A stretch of DNA of 25,543 nt. Origin: a virus. Made by a program: the position numbers and the translations under genes. Where the stretch lies: positions 1 to 25,543 of the IMG/VR virus record IMGVR_UViG_3300025141_000662; one strand, 5' to 3'. Under the pieces are notes generated by a model, which saw only the letters and a list, made by a program, of their open reading frames with translations, was not told the origin of the DNA and made no database searches. Shown here in pieces: positions 9,050-16,042 of the stretch (position 1 is the first letter of the stretch; every line of letters begins with the position of its first letter).

Positions 9050-9424
9050 ATGGTAGACTTTACAAGAGAGCGGGAACCAAGTAAGCAGATAACCCAACGG
9101 TTCTCTACTACCCGACCCGCAGCGGATTACACCAGTTTGGGAAAAATCCAAAAGCCAAAGGGAATGCCTAAGTTGAAGAAGCAGGAGTTCAAACCGCAAA
9201 AGCTACAAGGACCTCCAAGCTTCCACCAGGTTCAGAAGATCGCTAGTGTGTTGCGTAAGCTTGCAGAGCCTTCGCCAAAGATTCCCTGGCAATTGCGGTG
9301 GCCCTACCGCCCGCTCATCTCCCGGCTGCAGTTTATTTCGGCTGCTACCAGAGGAGGCGTGCGTGGTGCTAAGGGTGCAACGAATCTCACAAGGAGAGCG
9401 GCATGGAAACTCAAGAAGTACTAA
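9050..9424 (+). CDS. Small basic hypothetical protein (124 residues)
   Basis: It starts 4 nt after the previous stop, with only a weak ribosome site. The first 60 residues are polar and rich in Lys/Pro/Gln (LGKIQKPKGMPKLKK) and probably disordered. A mid-protein helix carries the doubled motif QKIAS and RKLAE (about residues 63-73). The C-terminal third is strongly basic, with scattered aromatic residues (WQLRWPYRPLISRLQF). No family is recognised. Its size, charge and motif match its neighbours, so it is probably another internal virion component. Its last 22 nt overlap the start of the next gene. Confidence 0.55.
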   Translation: MVDFTREREPSKQITQRFSTTRPAADYTSLGKIQKPKGMPKLKKQEFKPQKLQGPPSFHQVQKIASVLRKLAEPSPKIPWQLRWPYRPLISRLQFISAATRGGVRGAKGATNLTRRAAWKLKKY

Positions 9425-9687
9425 ATGGGGTCCTTTGGGACGCATTTCACGATGAACTGGAAAAGCTGGCAGCCCAACCCAAGCACGAAGGTTGGTTGAA
9501 AGAGCAATGGAACTCCGCCACCGGGCAACGGGGAACGTATAAGTATCCTGGTGGGGGGAAGCAGTATAAGGCTATGACGGCGCAGGAATCTCCGCAAGGC
9601 ATCCTAAAGGTGCAGAGCGGTGGTAAGATTAAGAACCTAAAACCCAGGGAGCCGCTTACAGCACTCCCGAAGACTCAGGGGGAGTAA
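9403..9687 (+). CDS. Small protein with shared N-terminal leader (copy 1)
   Basis: 94 residues. The ATG follows an AAGGAGAG ribosome site and lies inside the previous gene. The first 23 residues end in FHDELEKLA and are nearly the same as those of the next gene, while the remaining ~70 residues are unrelated, basic and Gly/Lys-rich (KYPGGGKQYK). A conserved leader on divergent bodies is the pattern of phage T4 internal proteins, whose N-terminal capsid-targeting sequence is removed by the prohead protease. I infer a similar arrangement here. There is no enzyme motif and no membrane segment. It overlaps the next start by one base (TAATG). Confidence 0.62.
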   Translation: METQEVLNGVLWDAFHDELEKLAAQPKHEGWLKEQWNSATGQRGTYKYPGGGKQYKAMTAQESPQGILKVQSGGKIKNLKPREPLTALPKTQGE

Positions 9688-9755
9688 TGACTACACAAGA
9701 GCAATTGAATGGAGTTCTTTGGGACGCATTTCACGACGAACTAGAGAAGTTGGCA
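9403..9755 (+). repeat. Duplicated 69-nt leader-coding segment (9403-9471 and 9687-9755)
   Basis: The first 69 nt of two consecutive genes encode nearly the same 23 residues. A 20-nt run, ctttgggacgcatttcacga, is exact in both copies. Most other differences in the second half are at third codon positions, so the protein sequence is being conserved. Similarity stops at the codon after ELEKLA. The coordinates given span both copies and the DNA between them. Confidence 0.85.
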
Positions 9756-9950
9756 CAGGACCCAATGAAGGCGGATCCTTCTATTTCCTTTACCGGAAAG
9801 AAGCAGACTCCTCTGGACGCTACGGCAGCGGGGAAGCAGTTCAATAAGAAGAACCCTGCGAAGCCTAAGGGCGACATGTACGGCAAAATCGACAAGCTGT
9901 ACCAGCAGAGTAACAAAAAGCTCAGTGGCGGCAGCGGCACTCTTTATTAG
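9687..9950 (+). CDS. Small protein with shared N-terminal leader (copy 2)
   Basis: 87 residues, translationally coupled to copy 1 by TAATG. Residues 1-23 repeat the leader of its neighbour, with differences only at positions 2-7 (TTQEQL against ETQEVL). The mature-looking part after ELEKLA is different: polar, Lys/Gly/Ser-rich and probably disordered (NKKNPAKPKGDMYGK, then SNKKLSGGSGTLY). It has no cysteine, signal peptide or membrane segment. It is probably a small internal head protein directed into the prohead by its leader. It is the last gene before the terminase. Confidence 0.62.
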   Translation: MTTQEQLNGVLWDAFHDELEKLAQDPMKADPSISFTGKKQTPLDATAAGKQFNKKNPAKPKGDMYGKIDKLYQQSNKKLSGGSGTLY

Positions 9951-9972
9951 TTCCTAATAATCCGAGGCCTTC

Positions 9973-11625
9973 ATGCGGTCTTCTTCTGCAGCAGTTCCCG
10001 CAACAGGTGGTCTAACCCTATCCCAATTTGTGGAATCAGCCTTTAGGCTTCCAATACGTGGTAGGTTGGCTCCCTTCTCATTTACGGGCCGCAGATTCTT
10101 TCGGCGTATCTATGATACCCCAGCCCTCAAAACGGTATTGATGTGCGCCCGGCAGGTTGAGAAGACCACTAGCCTGGGCAACAAGATGCTTTCCTCTTCG
10201 GCATTGCTGCCTTATCTCCGCAGTTTGTACGTGGCTCCCCGGCAAGGGCAGGCGCAAACTTTCAGCCGAGATAGACTTAAGCAGCCTTTGCTGTGGTCTG
10301 AGATCCTCGGTAACCTGCAGACCAACAAGGGCGCTAAAGACAATGCCTTCTACAAGGAGTTTGTTTCCGGGGCAGAGATTAGCTTGGGGTACGCTTTCCT
10401 TAGCGCAGATGCGATCCGTGGTATTATGACCGACCACCTGTACGTAGATGAGCTTCAGAACATCTTAGCTACCTTGTTGCCGGTCATTGAAGAGTGCACC
10501 TTTTCTTCCGAGCAGAAGGCATTCCACTACGCAGGCACTCCTCTTACAGAGTCCAACACGCTTTCCCGAACCTTCAATAAGTTCTCCACCAAGAATGAGT
10601 GGATGATTCCCTGCGATAGCTGCGGTGGGGGAGACTACCGGTACTGGAACCTCCCAGGGGAAGATAATATTGGGGCCAAATATTTGTGCTGTGCCCGTTG
10701 CGGTGCGCAGATCTATCCCATGCACGATGCTGCTCGCTGGGTGGCTACGGGAGCTCCCAAGATTGAAATTCCTTTCGAAGGGTTCCGCATTCCGCAGATC
10801 ATTTCTCCGAAAGTCAAATGGCCGGAGCTGCTGGATAAGCGGGCTCGATATCCACGTGCACAGTTCTTGAATGAAGTTCTCGGGGTGCCCCACGATATTG
10901 GCTCTCGTCCGATTACTGAGGCAGAGCTCCGGGCAGCATGCGACCCCTCGGTATCTATGTATGACGACCAGTACCCCATGGGGCCACAGTTCTTTAACAA
11001 CCACACTGGTCCAATTTGGCTCGGAGTAGACTGGGGTACGGGAGAACAATCGTACACTGTATCCTCGGCATGCACATACCTAGACGGAAAGCTAACCTTC
11101 TTCAACTACAAGAAGTTCGACGGAGAGTTGGCGGAACCCAGGAACCAAGTAGCTGAAATCGAAAGGCAGCACTACGCTTATCGTACGGTTGCACACATCG
11201 GAACGGACTATGGCGGGGGGTACGACCGGAATGATGCCCTCTCCAGAACTTTCGGTCCCCGCATGATTGCTAAGTACCAGTATGCCGGTGGGAACCAGAT
11301 AGTGAAATACCAGGATGAGCTGGGAAGATTCATTGTAAATCGTACTGAAGCAATGAGCTGCATCTTCAATGCAATTAAGAATGGCATGATACGTTTTCCT
11401 CGGTGGGAAGAATTCCAGCCCTTTGCCGAAGAATTTCTGGCAATTTACACAGAATACCGTGAAGCCCGGCATGTCCTGACCTTCGATCGGATTGTTGACG
11501 CTAACGATGATGCCTTCCACTCTACGCTATACGCTGTCTTTGCAAGTATGCTGTCCCACCCCCGCCCAGATGTACTAAGTGGTGGTTATGCATACATGCA
11601 GAAGGATAAAACCTTGAGACCTTGA
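9973..11625 (+). CDS. terL: Terminase large subunit (DNA-packaging ATPase/nuclease)
   Basis: 550 residues, a usual length for TerL. The ATPase half has a P-loop-like ARQVEKTT at 59-66 (an unusual Glu at the Gly position, K64 and T65 kept), Walker B LYVDE with D159/E160, and the coupling motif AGTP at 187-190. A zinc-ribbon-like pair (CDSC at 214-217 and CCARC at 239-243) sits between the domains, as in GpA-like terminases. The RNase H-fold nuclease follows with acidic residues at D353 (GVDWG), D412 (TDYGGG) and D512/D513 (NDDAFHS). It would pump DNA into the prohead through the portal and cut the concatemer. No small subunit is certain nearby and no portal gene follows directly. The start sits 22 nt after the previous stop. 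Its TGA overlaps the -35 box of the next promoter. Confidence 0.9.
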   Translation: MRSSSAAVPATGGLTLSQFVESAFRLPIRGRLAPFSFTGRRFFRRIYDTPALKTVLMCARQVEKTTSLGNKMLSSSALLPYLRSLYVAPRQGQAQTFSRDRLKQPLLWSEILGNLQTNKGAKDNAFYKEFVSGAEISLGYAFLSADAIRGIMTDHLYVDELQNILATLLPVIEECTFSSEQKAFHYAGTPLTESNTLSRTFNKFSTKNEWMIPCDSCGGGDYRYWNLPGEDNIGAKYLCCARCGAQIYPMHDAARWVATGAPKIEIPFEGFRIPQIISPKVKWPELLDKRARYPRAQFLNEVLGVPHDIGSRPITEAELRAACDPSVSMYDDQYPMGPQFFNNHTGPIWLGVDWGTGEQSYTVSSACTYLDGKLTFFNYKKFDGELAEPRNQVAEIERQHYAYRTVAHIGTDYGGGYDRNDALSRTFGPRMIAKYQYAGGNQIVKYQDELGRFIVNRTEAMSCIFNAIKNGMIRFPRWEEFQPFAEEFLAIYTEYREARHVLTFDRIVDANDDAFHSTLYAVFASMLSHPRPDVLSGGYAYMQKDKTLRP

Positions 11626-11651
11626 CATAGCGCAGTAAAATTCCCTACGAT
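11622..11651 (+). promoter_or_regulatory. Sigma70-like promoter for the head operon
   Basis: A consensus -35 box TTGACA (11622-11627) is followed after 18 bp by TACGAT (11646-11651), which keeps the important first, second and last -10 positions. The -35 overlaps the terminase stop codon. Predicted transcription would begin around 11658, just ahead of a strong ribosome site (GGGAGGTG) for the gene at 11677. It is one of the few non-coding gaps in the window. If real, host-type sigma70 polymerase would transcribe the head genes despite the phage-encoded beta' subunit. Confidence 0.55.
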
Positions 11652-11660
11652 ATCACGTAG
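11645..11660. promoter_or_regulatory. Palindrome overlapping the -10 box, possible operator
   Basis: CTACG and CGTAG form a 5-bp inverted repeat around a 6-nt centre (atatca). With flanking CC and GGG, the symmetry extends after one unpaired base. It covers the proposed -10 element and start site, a usual position for a repressor site. It could instead form a small hairpin in the 5' leader that affects translation. It is short enough to be chance. Confidence 0.35.
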
Positions 11661-11676
11661 CGGGAGGTGTCTATTC

Positions 11677-12453
11677 ATGGACTCTATAGTGTCGTTCCTT
11701 ACGTCTTGTAGTCCCACACACCGTTCAAAGGGTTTTCTTGAGGGGCTGGGTAAGACTGCGGCGCAGAAGATGGTCGCCGAAGATACTGAGATGAATAAGA
11801 CAATCGCCGGGTATGTCCGCGAGCATTCCCTCAACCGAGAGCAGACCAGCAGAGTAGTCGAATCTGCCAACAACGAAGCGTTTGTTACTCTTTTGCAGAA
11901 AGAGGCAGGTTACGTTACGTTCCCCGTAGCGGATACCGACAAGTGCACAAGTAGGAAGGCCATGGTTAAGATTGCTAAAGCAAAGTACGTTCCGGGCGAA
12001 GACTTCATTACTACTGAAAAACTCGCCTCTGCCCTTTTTGGCGAAGCTGCAGCGGAAGAAGCATATGCGTCTCCGGTGGATACCGTAGACCAACGCCATA
12101 AGCTCCAGCACCTGCTGGATACTCTGGAGGACCACAAGACTCAAGCTCTGGAGAAGGTTGCCGAACTCCAGAACTTTGTGGCGGGTGCCGTGCAAACCGG
12201 GGAACTCTCCGTAGCAGACATCCAACGTGCCCTTCTTTCTGCGGGTACCAGCGAAGAGCTGACAAAGATTGCTTGCGCTAAAACCGAGGTGCACCTCGGC
12301 TCAGCTCCTGGTGAGGCCATGGGTTCTGTGCCTAATCTATCGCACCCACTCTTGAAGAAAGCTGCGGCTTGCCGGGATGCAGCAATAGCGTATGTACAAC
12401 ATAAGCAGTCTGTAACTACGATGGCACGGGAGATGCTGAATGGTAAGGAATAG
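11677..12453 (+). CDS. Hypothetical head-region protein (258 residues) with repeated cleavage-like motifs
   Basis: First gene after the promoter, with a GGGAGGTG ribosome site. The protein is helical and mixed in charge. It begins with a Ser/Cys-containing leader ending in GLGKTAA (residues 24-29). Further motif copies are LQKEAG, TEKLAS (A117/S118), LEKVAE (A162), LTKIAC and LKKAAA. The central segment (about residues 135-185) looks like a coiled-coil or long helix (LLDTLEDHKTQALEKVAELQ). No enzymatic motif is seen. Position between terminase and protease is often that of the portal, but this protein is far too small and shows no portal features. A core or head-assembly protein that is cut during maturation is the best inference. 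Confidence 0.58.
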   Translation: MDSIVSFLTSCSPTHRSKGFLEGLGKTAAQKMVAEDTEMNKTIAGYVREHSLNREQTSRVVESANNEAFVTLLQKEAGYVTFPVADTDKCTSRKAMVKIAKAKYVPGEDFITTEKLASALFGEAAAEEAYASPVDTVDQRHKLQHLLDTLEDHKTQALEKVAELQNFVAGAVQTGELSVADIQRALLSAGTSEELTKIACAKTEVHLGSAPGEAMGSVPNLSHPLLKKAAACRDAAIAYVQHKQSVTTMAREMLNGKE

Positions 12454-12952
12454 CCAGTATCGTCAATCTGAAGCGATGGCCAAGCTAGCGTTCTCCCTTA
12501 ATCCCGTTAAGGCACTTGGCAAGCTTATAGCTAATCGGGTTCTTCGACCTGCTGGCCGATCTGCGAAGGATTTGGCCTTTGGCTCGACGAAAGCTTCTGG
12601 TCCCTTACAGGGCACCCGTTTGCGGTGGAAGCACCCAGACGTCGCGAAGCTTAAGGGGTATAAGGAGCTTTCTCCTAGCGTGCTGGGCAAACTTTCTCCG
12701 GAGAAGATGAAAAGAGTCCATTTCCTGGAGATCGGCGGGAAGAAAGTCCCAGTCATGCGTAAGACTACCTTTGGTGGAGTCACTGGGTTTGCACAACGCC
12801 ACCCTATTGTCACCGGTGTGGGTCTATTAGGAGCGAATGAGCTGCGGAAGAGTAGAAATGTGTATGGACCTTCCGCTCCGCAAACGGAGCTTGCTATGCT
12901 CCAGAATCAGATGCAACCATATTACCAACCTCTTCCCCCCAGTTCTTTGTAA
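12440..12952 (+). CDS. Small basic protein with short hydrophobic segment (170 residues)
   Basis: The start at 12440 has GGGAG seven nt upstream and overlaps the previous gene by 14 nt. A second in-frame ATG at 12476 lacks a ribosome site, though it would place the AKLAF motif right at the N-terminus. The body is basic (LIANRVLRPAGRSAKDL, LRWKHPDVAKLKGYK). Around residues 110-133 there is a Gly-rich weakly hydrophobic stretch introduced by RHPIVTG and followed by basic residues (ELRKSRN), an arrangement repeated in other proteins here. The tail is Gln/Pro-rich and probably disordered. Function is unknown; an internal virion protein is inferred from context. Confidence 0.55.
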   Translation: MVRNSQYRQSEAMAKLAFSLNPVKALGKLIANRVLRPAGRSAKDLAFGSTKASGPLQGTRLRWKHPDVAKLKGYKELSPSVLGKLSPEKMKRVHFLEIGGKKVPVMRKTTFGGVTGFAQRHPIVTGVGLLGANELRKSRNVYGPSAPQTELAMLQNQMQPYYQPLPPSSL

Positions 12953-12961
12953 GGAGCACCG

Positions 12962-13447
12962 ATGCCCATCGACACGACAACCGAAGAGTATAAGAATAAG
13001 CTGGCCTTCATTTCAGCCCTTAAGGGCATGCCGTGGACCAAAGGGATCCTTCCTATGGTTGCTGCGGGTTTGCTGCTTTCCGGCGGTGGTGCGGCGGCAG
13101 CAGAAGGCATCGACACTATCCGAACCAAGTTCCGGGCGAAGAGGTACTTCAACAAGATGCTGAAGGGCAATCCGGATCTCCGTAAGAAGCGGGAATCCAT
13201 TAAGCCGTATTTCCGCACACTATTGCATTTCTCTCCCGAAGTTGCGGGGGATCCTCTAGCTGCTGGGTCGTTCGTGCGTCGTATGCACGAATTCAAGGAT
13301 GTAGGAATGCCTCTGCAGGATGTTGAGACATTGTCCAAGATCCGTGCGTCACAGCGAGGCAAAGGAAGAACGAGTATTCTCCGGGACGGTACTAGTGGTG
13401 GTGTGCCCGGTAGTATGAAAGACCTCGGCCTTACCTCCAAGGACTAA
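12962..13447 (+). CDS. Small virion-type protein with one predicted membrane segment (161 residues)
   Basis: AAGGAGC lies just before the ATG. The N-terminus has the NKLAF motif (residues 13-17). Residues 29-48 form a hydrophobic Gly/Ala-rich stretch (GILPMVAAGLLLSGGGAAAA) that could cross a membrane. A basic helical region follows, then a conserved-looking core (YFRTLLHFSPEVAGDPLAAGSFVRR). I have a general impression of similar core sequences in other large phages near their capsid genes, but I know no assigned function. It ends 3 nt before the protease gene, suggesting a role in prohead assembly or DNA delivery. Confidence 0.6.
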   Translation: MPIDTTTEEYKNKLAFISALKGMPWTKGILPMVAAGLLLSGGGAAAAEGIDTIRTKFRAKRYFNKMLKGNPDLRKKRESIKPYFRTLLHFSPEVAGDPLAAGSFVRRMHEFKDVGMPLQDVETLSKIRASQRGKGRTSILRDGTSGGVPGSMKDLGLTSKD

Positions 13448-13450
13448 ACC

Positions 13451-16042
13451 ATGCTCGAGAAAAGGCTAGACTTTCCAGGTATTGACCCGGAAACCGGGCG
13501 CATCTTTGTAGAAGCGTATGATCCAAATGCTTCTGGTCTAACTAAGACAGCGAAGGTCCAGAAGGACTACGCCCCTGAAGTACACTCCTACCTTAAAGGT
13601 ATTGGGAAGCGCCCCGGAAAGATCTACGTATTGGTCAATGCCCTGGGGGCTGCCGAGTTCTACGGGCAGAACATCAATGGCGACATCTTTCCGGAAGATT
13701 CCCTGGTACACGTGCAATCCCCAACCTATGGCTACAAGACTTTCTATGGCGCTGGCGTATACCGGCACCATTGCTTCCCTGCCGGAACCGGAGTCTTAAC
13801 TAAAGACCGAACACGGGTAGCTATCGACGAGATACGAATCGGCGACGAAGTCCAAACTCTCCAGGGGCCACTACCTGTAACAGCTGTTATGCGTAGACCT
13901 TTCGAGGGGCCGGGAATATCTTTAACCTTGAAAGGCCGACTCGACCCATTGGTTGCTACGGAAAAACATTCTGTCCTAGTTTACCGCAGAGACCAGGTGC
14001 ACTGCCGACATAAGTATTCTAAGTTGGCGCAAAAGTGCTCCTGCAAAGAATGCAAGGAACCTATTGGGGCACCTGAGTGGGTTCCAATTAAAGACGTTTT
14101 GCCTGGCGACTACTTGGTCTTTCCGCACCCAGTCCTCCAGGAAACCCACGAGGTTACACCCTGCTTCGCTAGACTGGTCGGCTGGGTAGCTTCTGAAGGG
14201 TGCCTTGGCGCAAGAGGCCTTATCCAATTCACTTTCAGTGAAAATAATGAAGAGGACATTTCTAGCGTCACGGAATGTCTGCAGGAAAATGGCCTGCGCG
14301 TAACCACAACCCCCCGGCCACAACAGGGGGTAGTACTGCTTTCGTCTTGCAGCAAGGAACTGCACGCCAAACTGGCCGGGTATGTGGCTGGGGTTAAGAG
14401 CGAGAAAGCCCTCACCGGACAAGTTCTCTGCTGGACTAGGGAGAACTTACTCCAGATGCTCGGGGCTTATATAGACGGTGATGGGCATGTGCCTTCGTCC
14501 GGAAAGAACTCTGGGCAGCTACGTATTAGAAGTTCTTCGAGACAAATGCTGCATATACTCGGAGACGTTATTCGTGGCCTGGGGATTCCCTGCGCCCTAA
14601 ATTGGGATAGTCAGCCAGGAACTATGGAATCGCCGGTAGCTGGGTACGGGCCATACTGGTCGGACGGGTCTGGTTGCGTCGCTGTACAGGCGGCTCTTTC
14701 CCCAGAAATCTGCAAGTATAGCCGTAAGAAATTCTCTCGGGAAAGTTGTCGTTCGCCGCAGGTGGAGGTATACGAGGGTAGTTACTTGGCGCGCGTGACT
14801 GACCGCGAGGAGCTTTTACTCGCGGAGGATGTGTACAACCTAGAAGTAGCGGGCCCCCACCACTACATAGCCAATGAAGTAGTTGTGCATAACTGCAATA
14901 AAGACCCGGCTCGTAGCTTCGGAAAGATTGTCCTTGCTACGTACAACCATAAGATGCACCGGGTGGAACTATGTATTTGCATCGACAAAGCAAAAGCTCG
15001 GGCAGAGGGGCACAGTTCCCTAGTAGACCAACTGGAGAAGGGAGAGAACGTATCAGTCAGTATGGGTTGTCGAGTACCTTACGATGAGTGCTCCCTCTGT
15101 GGGCATAAGTCGAAGACCCTGTATGACCGATGCTCCTGCATCTCTACTCGGCTCAACGAAGTACTTCCCGACGGTCGCAAAGTTGGGATGATTAACTACT
15201 GGACCAAGTTCTTCGACCTTTCCTTTGTACTTATCGGGGCTGACAAGACCGGGTACTTAATGGAGAAGGTTGCTTCGGTTCGTAAGCTTGCAGAAGAAAA
15301 GTTGGCGGACATTACAAAAGATGTCCCCGGGCTAGCGAACCATCTTGGCCCAATGTTTAGCCGGGAAGGTACGCTTCCGGAAGAACTCTTGCAGCGGCTA
15401 TCCAACCGTCCGCTCGGTTCAGCTCTAGGCTCTTTGCTGGGTAAGGGGATTATCCTCAAACCTAACGAGTTCCAGCGCATAGTAATTGTGAAGCGGGTGG
15501 GGCAGCCCATGGCTTCATCTCTCTTTAGAGGTAACGCAGTATTCCAGCCCAGCTCTTCCGGCCATGGTATGCGTCCAGTAGATTTCAGCCACATGGGTAC
15601 ACCACTACCCGGGCGTGCTCCTATGGCGGAGCGGTCTATGTTCTGCCCCCATAGCTATTCCCGCCTGTCAAAGTTGGCTACGCCCACCACTACTTCTGAG
15701 GAACGTCCTCTTTCAGATGAGCACGGCAAATTTATTAGTGCCTTATATTTTGACTACCGAAGTCAGCTCTTGGATAACCTCGACGATTCTTTACTCGATG
15801 GTGGGTTGGAGAAAGCTGCATCTGCGGCTACGCTAGCGAAAGTTCCGGCGTGGGCATTGCTGCTTCCTTTAGTCTATATGTATAGCGCCCACCTGCGTAA
15901 GAAAGAGAGGAGGGGGATGTCTATTGGTGGCGTTCGGAAGTTCATTGCCAACCATCCGGTGATAGCTTCGTCGGTTATGATGGGTTTGGCCGCTAATACG
16001 AAGAACATAAAAAATGCACTTGAAGCCTTGCCTTATTTCTAG
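13451..16042 (+). CDS. Prohead maturation protease with in-frame intein
   Basis: 863 residues: N-extein 1-107, intein 108-481, C-extein 482-863 (489 after splicing). The joined extein resembles phage head-maturation proteases: NGDIFPEDSL, then YRHH joined to CNKDPARSFGKI, VELCICID, a serine segment VSVSMGCRV (S535/S537), a Cys cluster (CSLCGH, CSC), and FFDLSFVLIGADKTG. Catalytic His (106/107) and Ser are inferred from family logic. MEKVAS at 604-609 follows the catalytic part; cleavage there would leave about 234 residues of spliced protease. The C-terminal ~255 residues contain more motif copies (SKLAT, LEKAAS) and two hydrophobic segments (WALLLPLVYMYSA; NHPVIASSVMMGLAA) and may act as scaffold or core. 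AAGGA precedes the ATG. It lies upstream of scaffold-like and capsid genes, as usual for this enzyme. Confidence 0.8.
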   Translation: MLEKRLDFPGIDPETGRIFVEAYDPNASGLTKTAKVQKDYAPEVHSYLKGIGKRPGKIYVLVNALGAAEFYGQNINGDIFPEDSLVHVQSPTYGYKTFYGAGVYRHHCFPAGTGVLTKDRTRVAIDEIRIGDEVQTLQGPLPVTAVMRRPFEGPGISLTLKGRLDPLVATEKHSVLVYRRDQVHCRHKYSKLAQKCSCKECKEPIGAPEWVPIKDVLPGDYLVFPHPVLQETHEVTPCFARLVGWVASEGCLGARGLIQFTFSENNEEDISSVTECLQENGLRVTTTPRPQQGVVLLSSCSKELHAKLAGYVAGVKSEKALTGQVLCWTRENLLQMLGAYIDGDGHVPSSGKNSGQLRIRSSSRQMLHILGDVIRGLGIPCALNWDSQPGTMESPVAGYGPYWSDGSGCVAVQAALSPEICKYSRKKFSRESCRSPQVEVYEGSYLARVTDREELLLAEDVYNLEVAGPHHYIANEVVVHNCNKDPARSFGKIVLATYNHKMHRVELCICIDKAKARAEGHSSLVDQLEKGENVSVSMGCRVPYDECSLCGHKSKTLYDRCSCISTRLNEVLPDGRKVGMINYWTKFFDLSFVLIGADKTGYLMEKVASVRKLAEEKLADITKDVPGLANHLGPMFSREGTLPEELLQRLSNRPLGSALGSLLGKGIILKPNEFQRIVIVKRVGQPMASSLFRGNAVFQPSSSGHGMRPVDFSHMGTPLPGRAPMAERSMFCPHSYSRLSKLATPTTTSEERPLSDEHGKFISALYFDYRSQLLDNLDDSLLDGGLEKAASAATLAKVPAWALLLPLVYMYSAHLRKKERRGMSIGGVRKFIANHPVIASSVMMGLAANTKNIKNALEALPYF
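13772..14893 (+). mobile_element. LAGLIDADG-type intein (374 residues) inserted in the prohead protease
   Basis: Protein-splicing element. It starts with Cys108 in CFPAGTGVLT (block A). TEKH at 170-173 is the block B Thr-x-x-His. Block F is VYNLEVAGPHHYIANEVVVHN, ending at His480-Asn481, and the next residue is Cys482, so all splicing residues are present. The centre holds a two-motif LAGLIDADG homing endonuclease: LVGWVASEG from residue 242 and LGAYIDGDG from residue 337, with the acidic catalytic positions kept (E in the first, D in the second). Between block B and the endonuclease is an unusual Cys-rich insert (HCRHKYSKLAQKCSCKECK) that may bind zinc. The insertion point is right after the HH of the protease active-site region, a typical intein choice. 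It looks intact and active. Confidence 0.93.
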
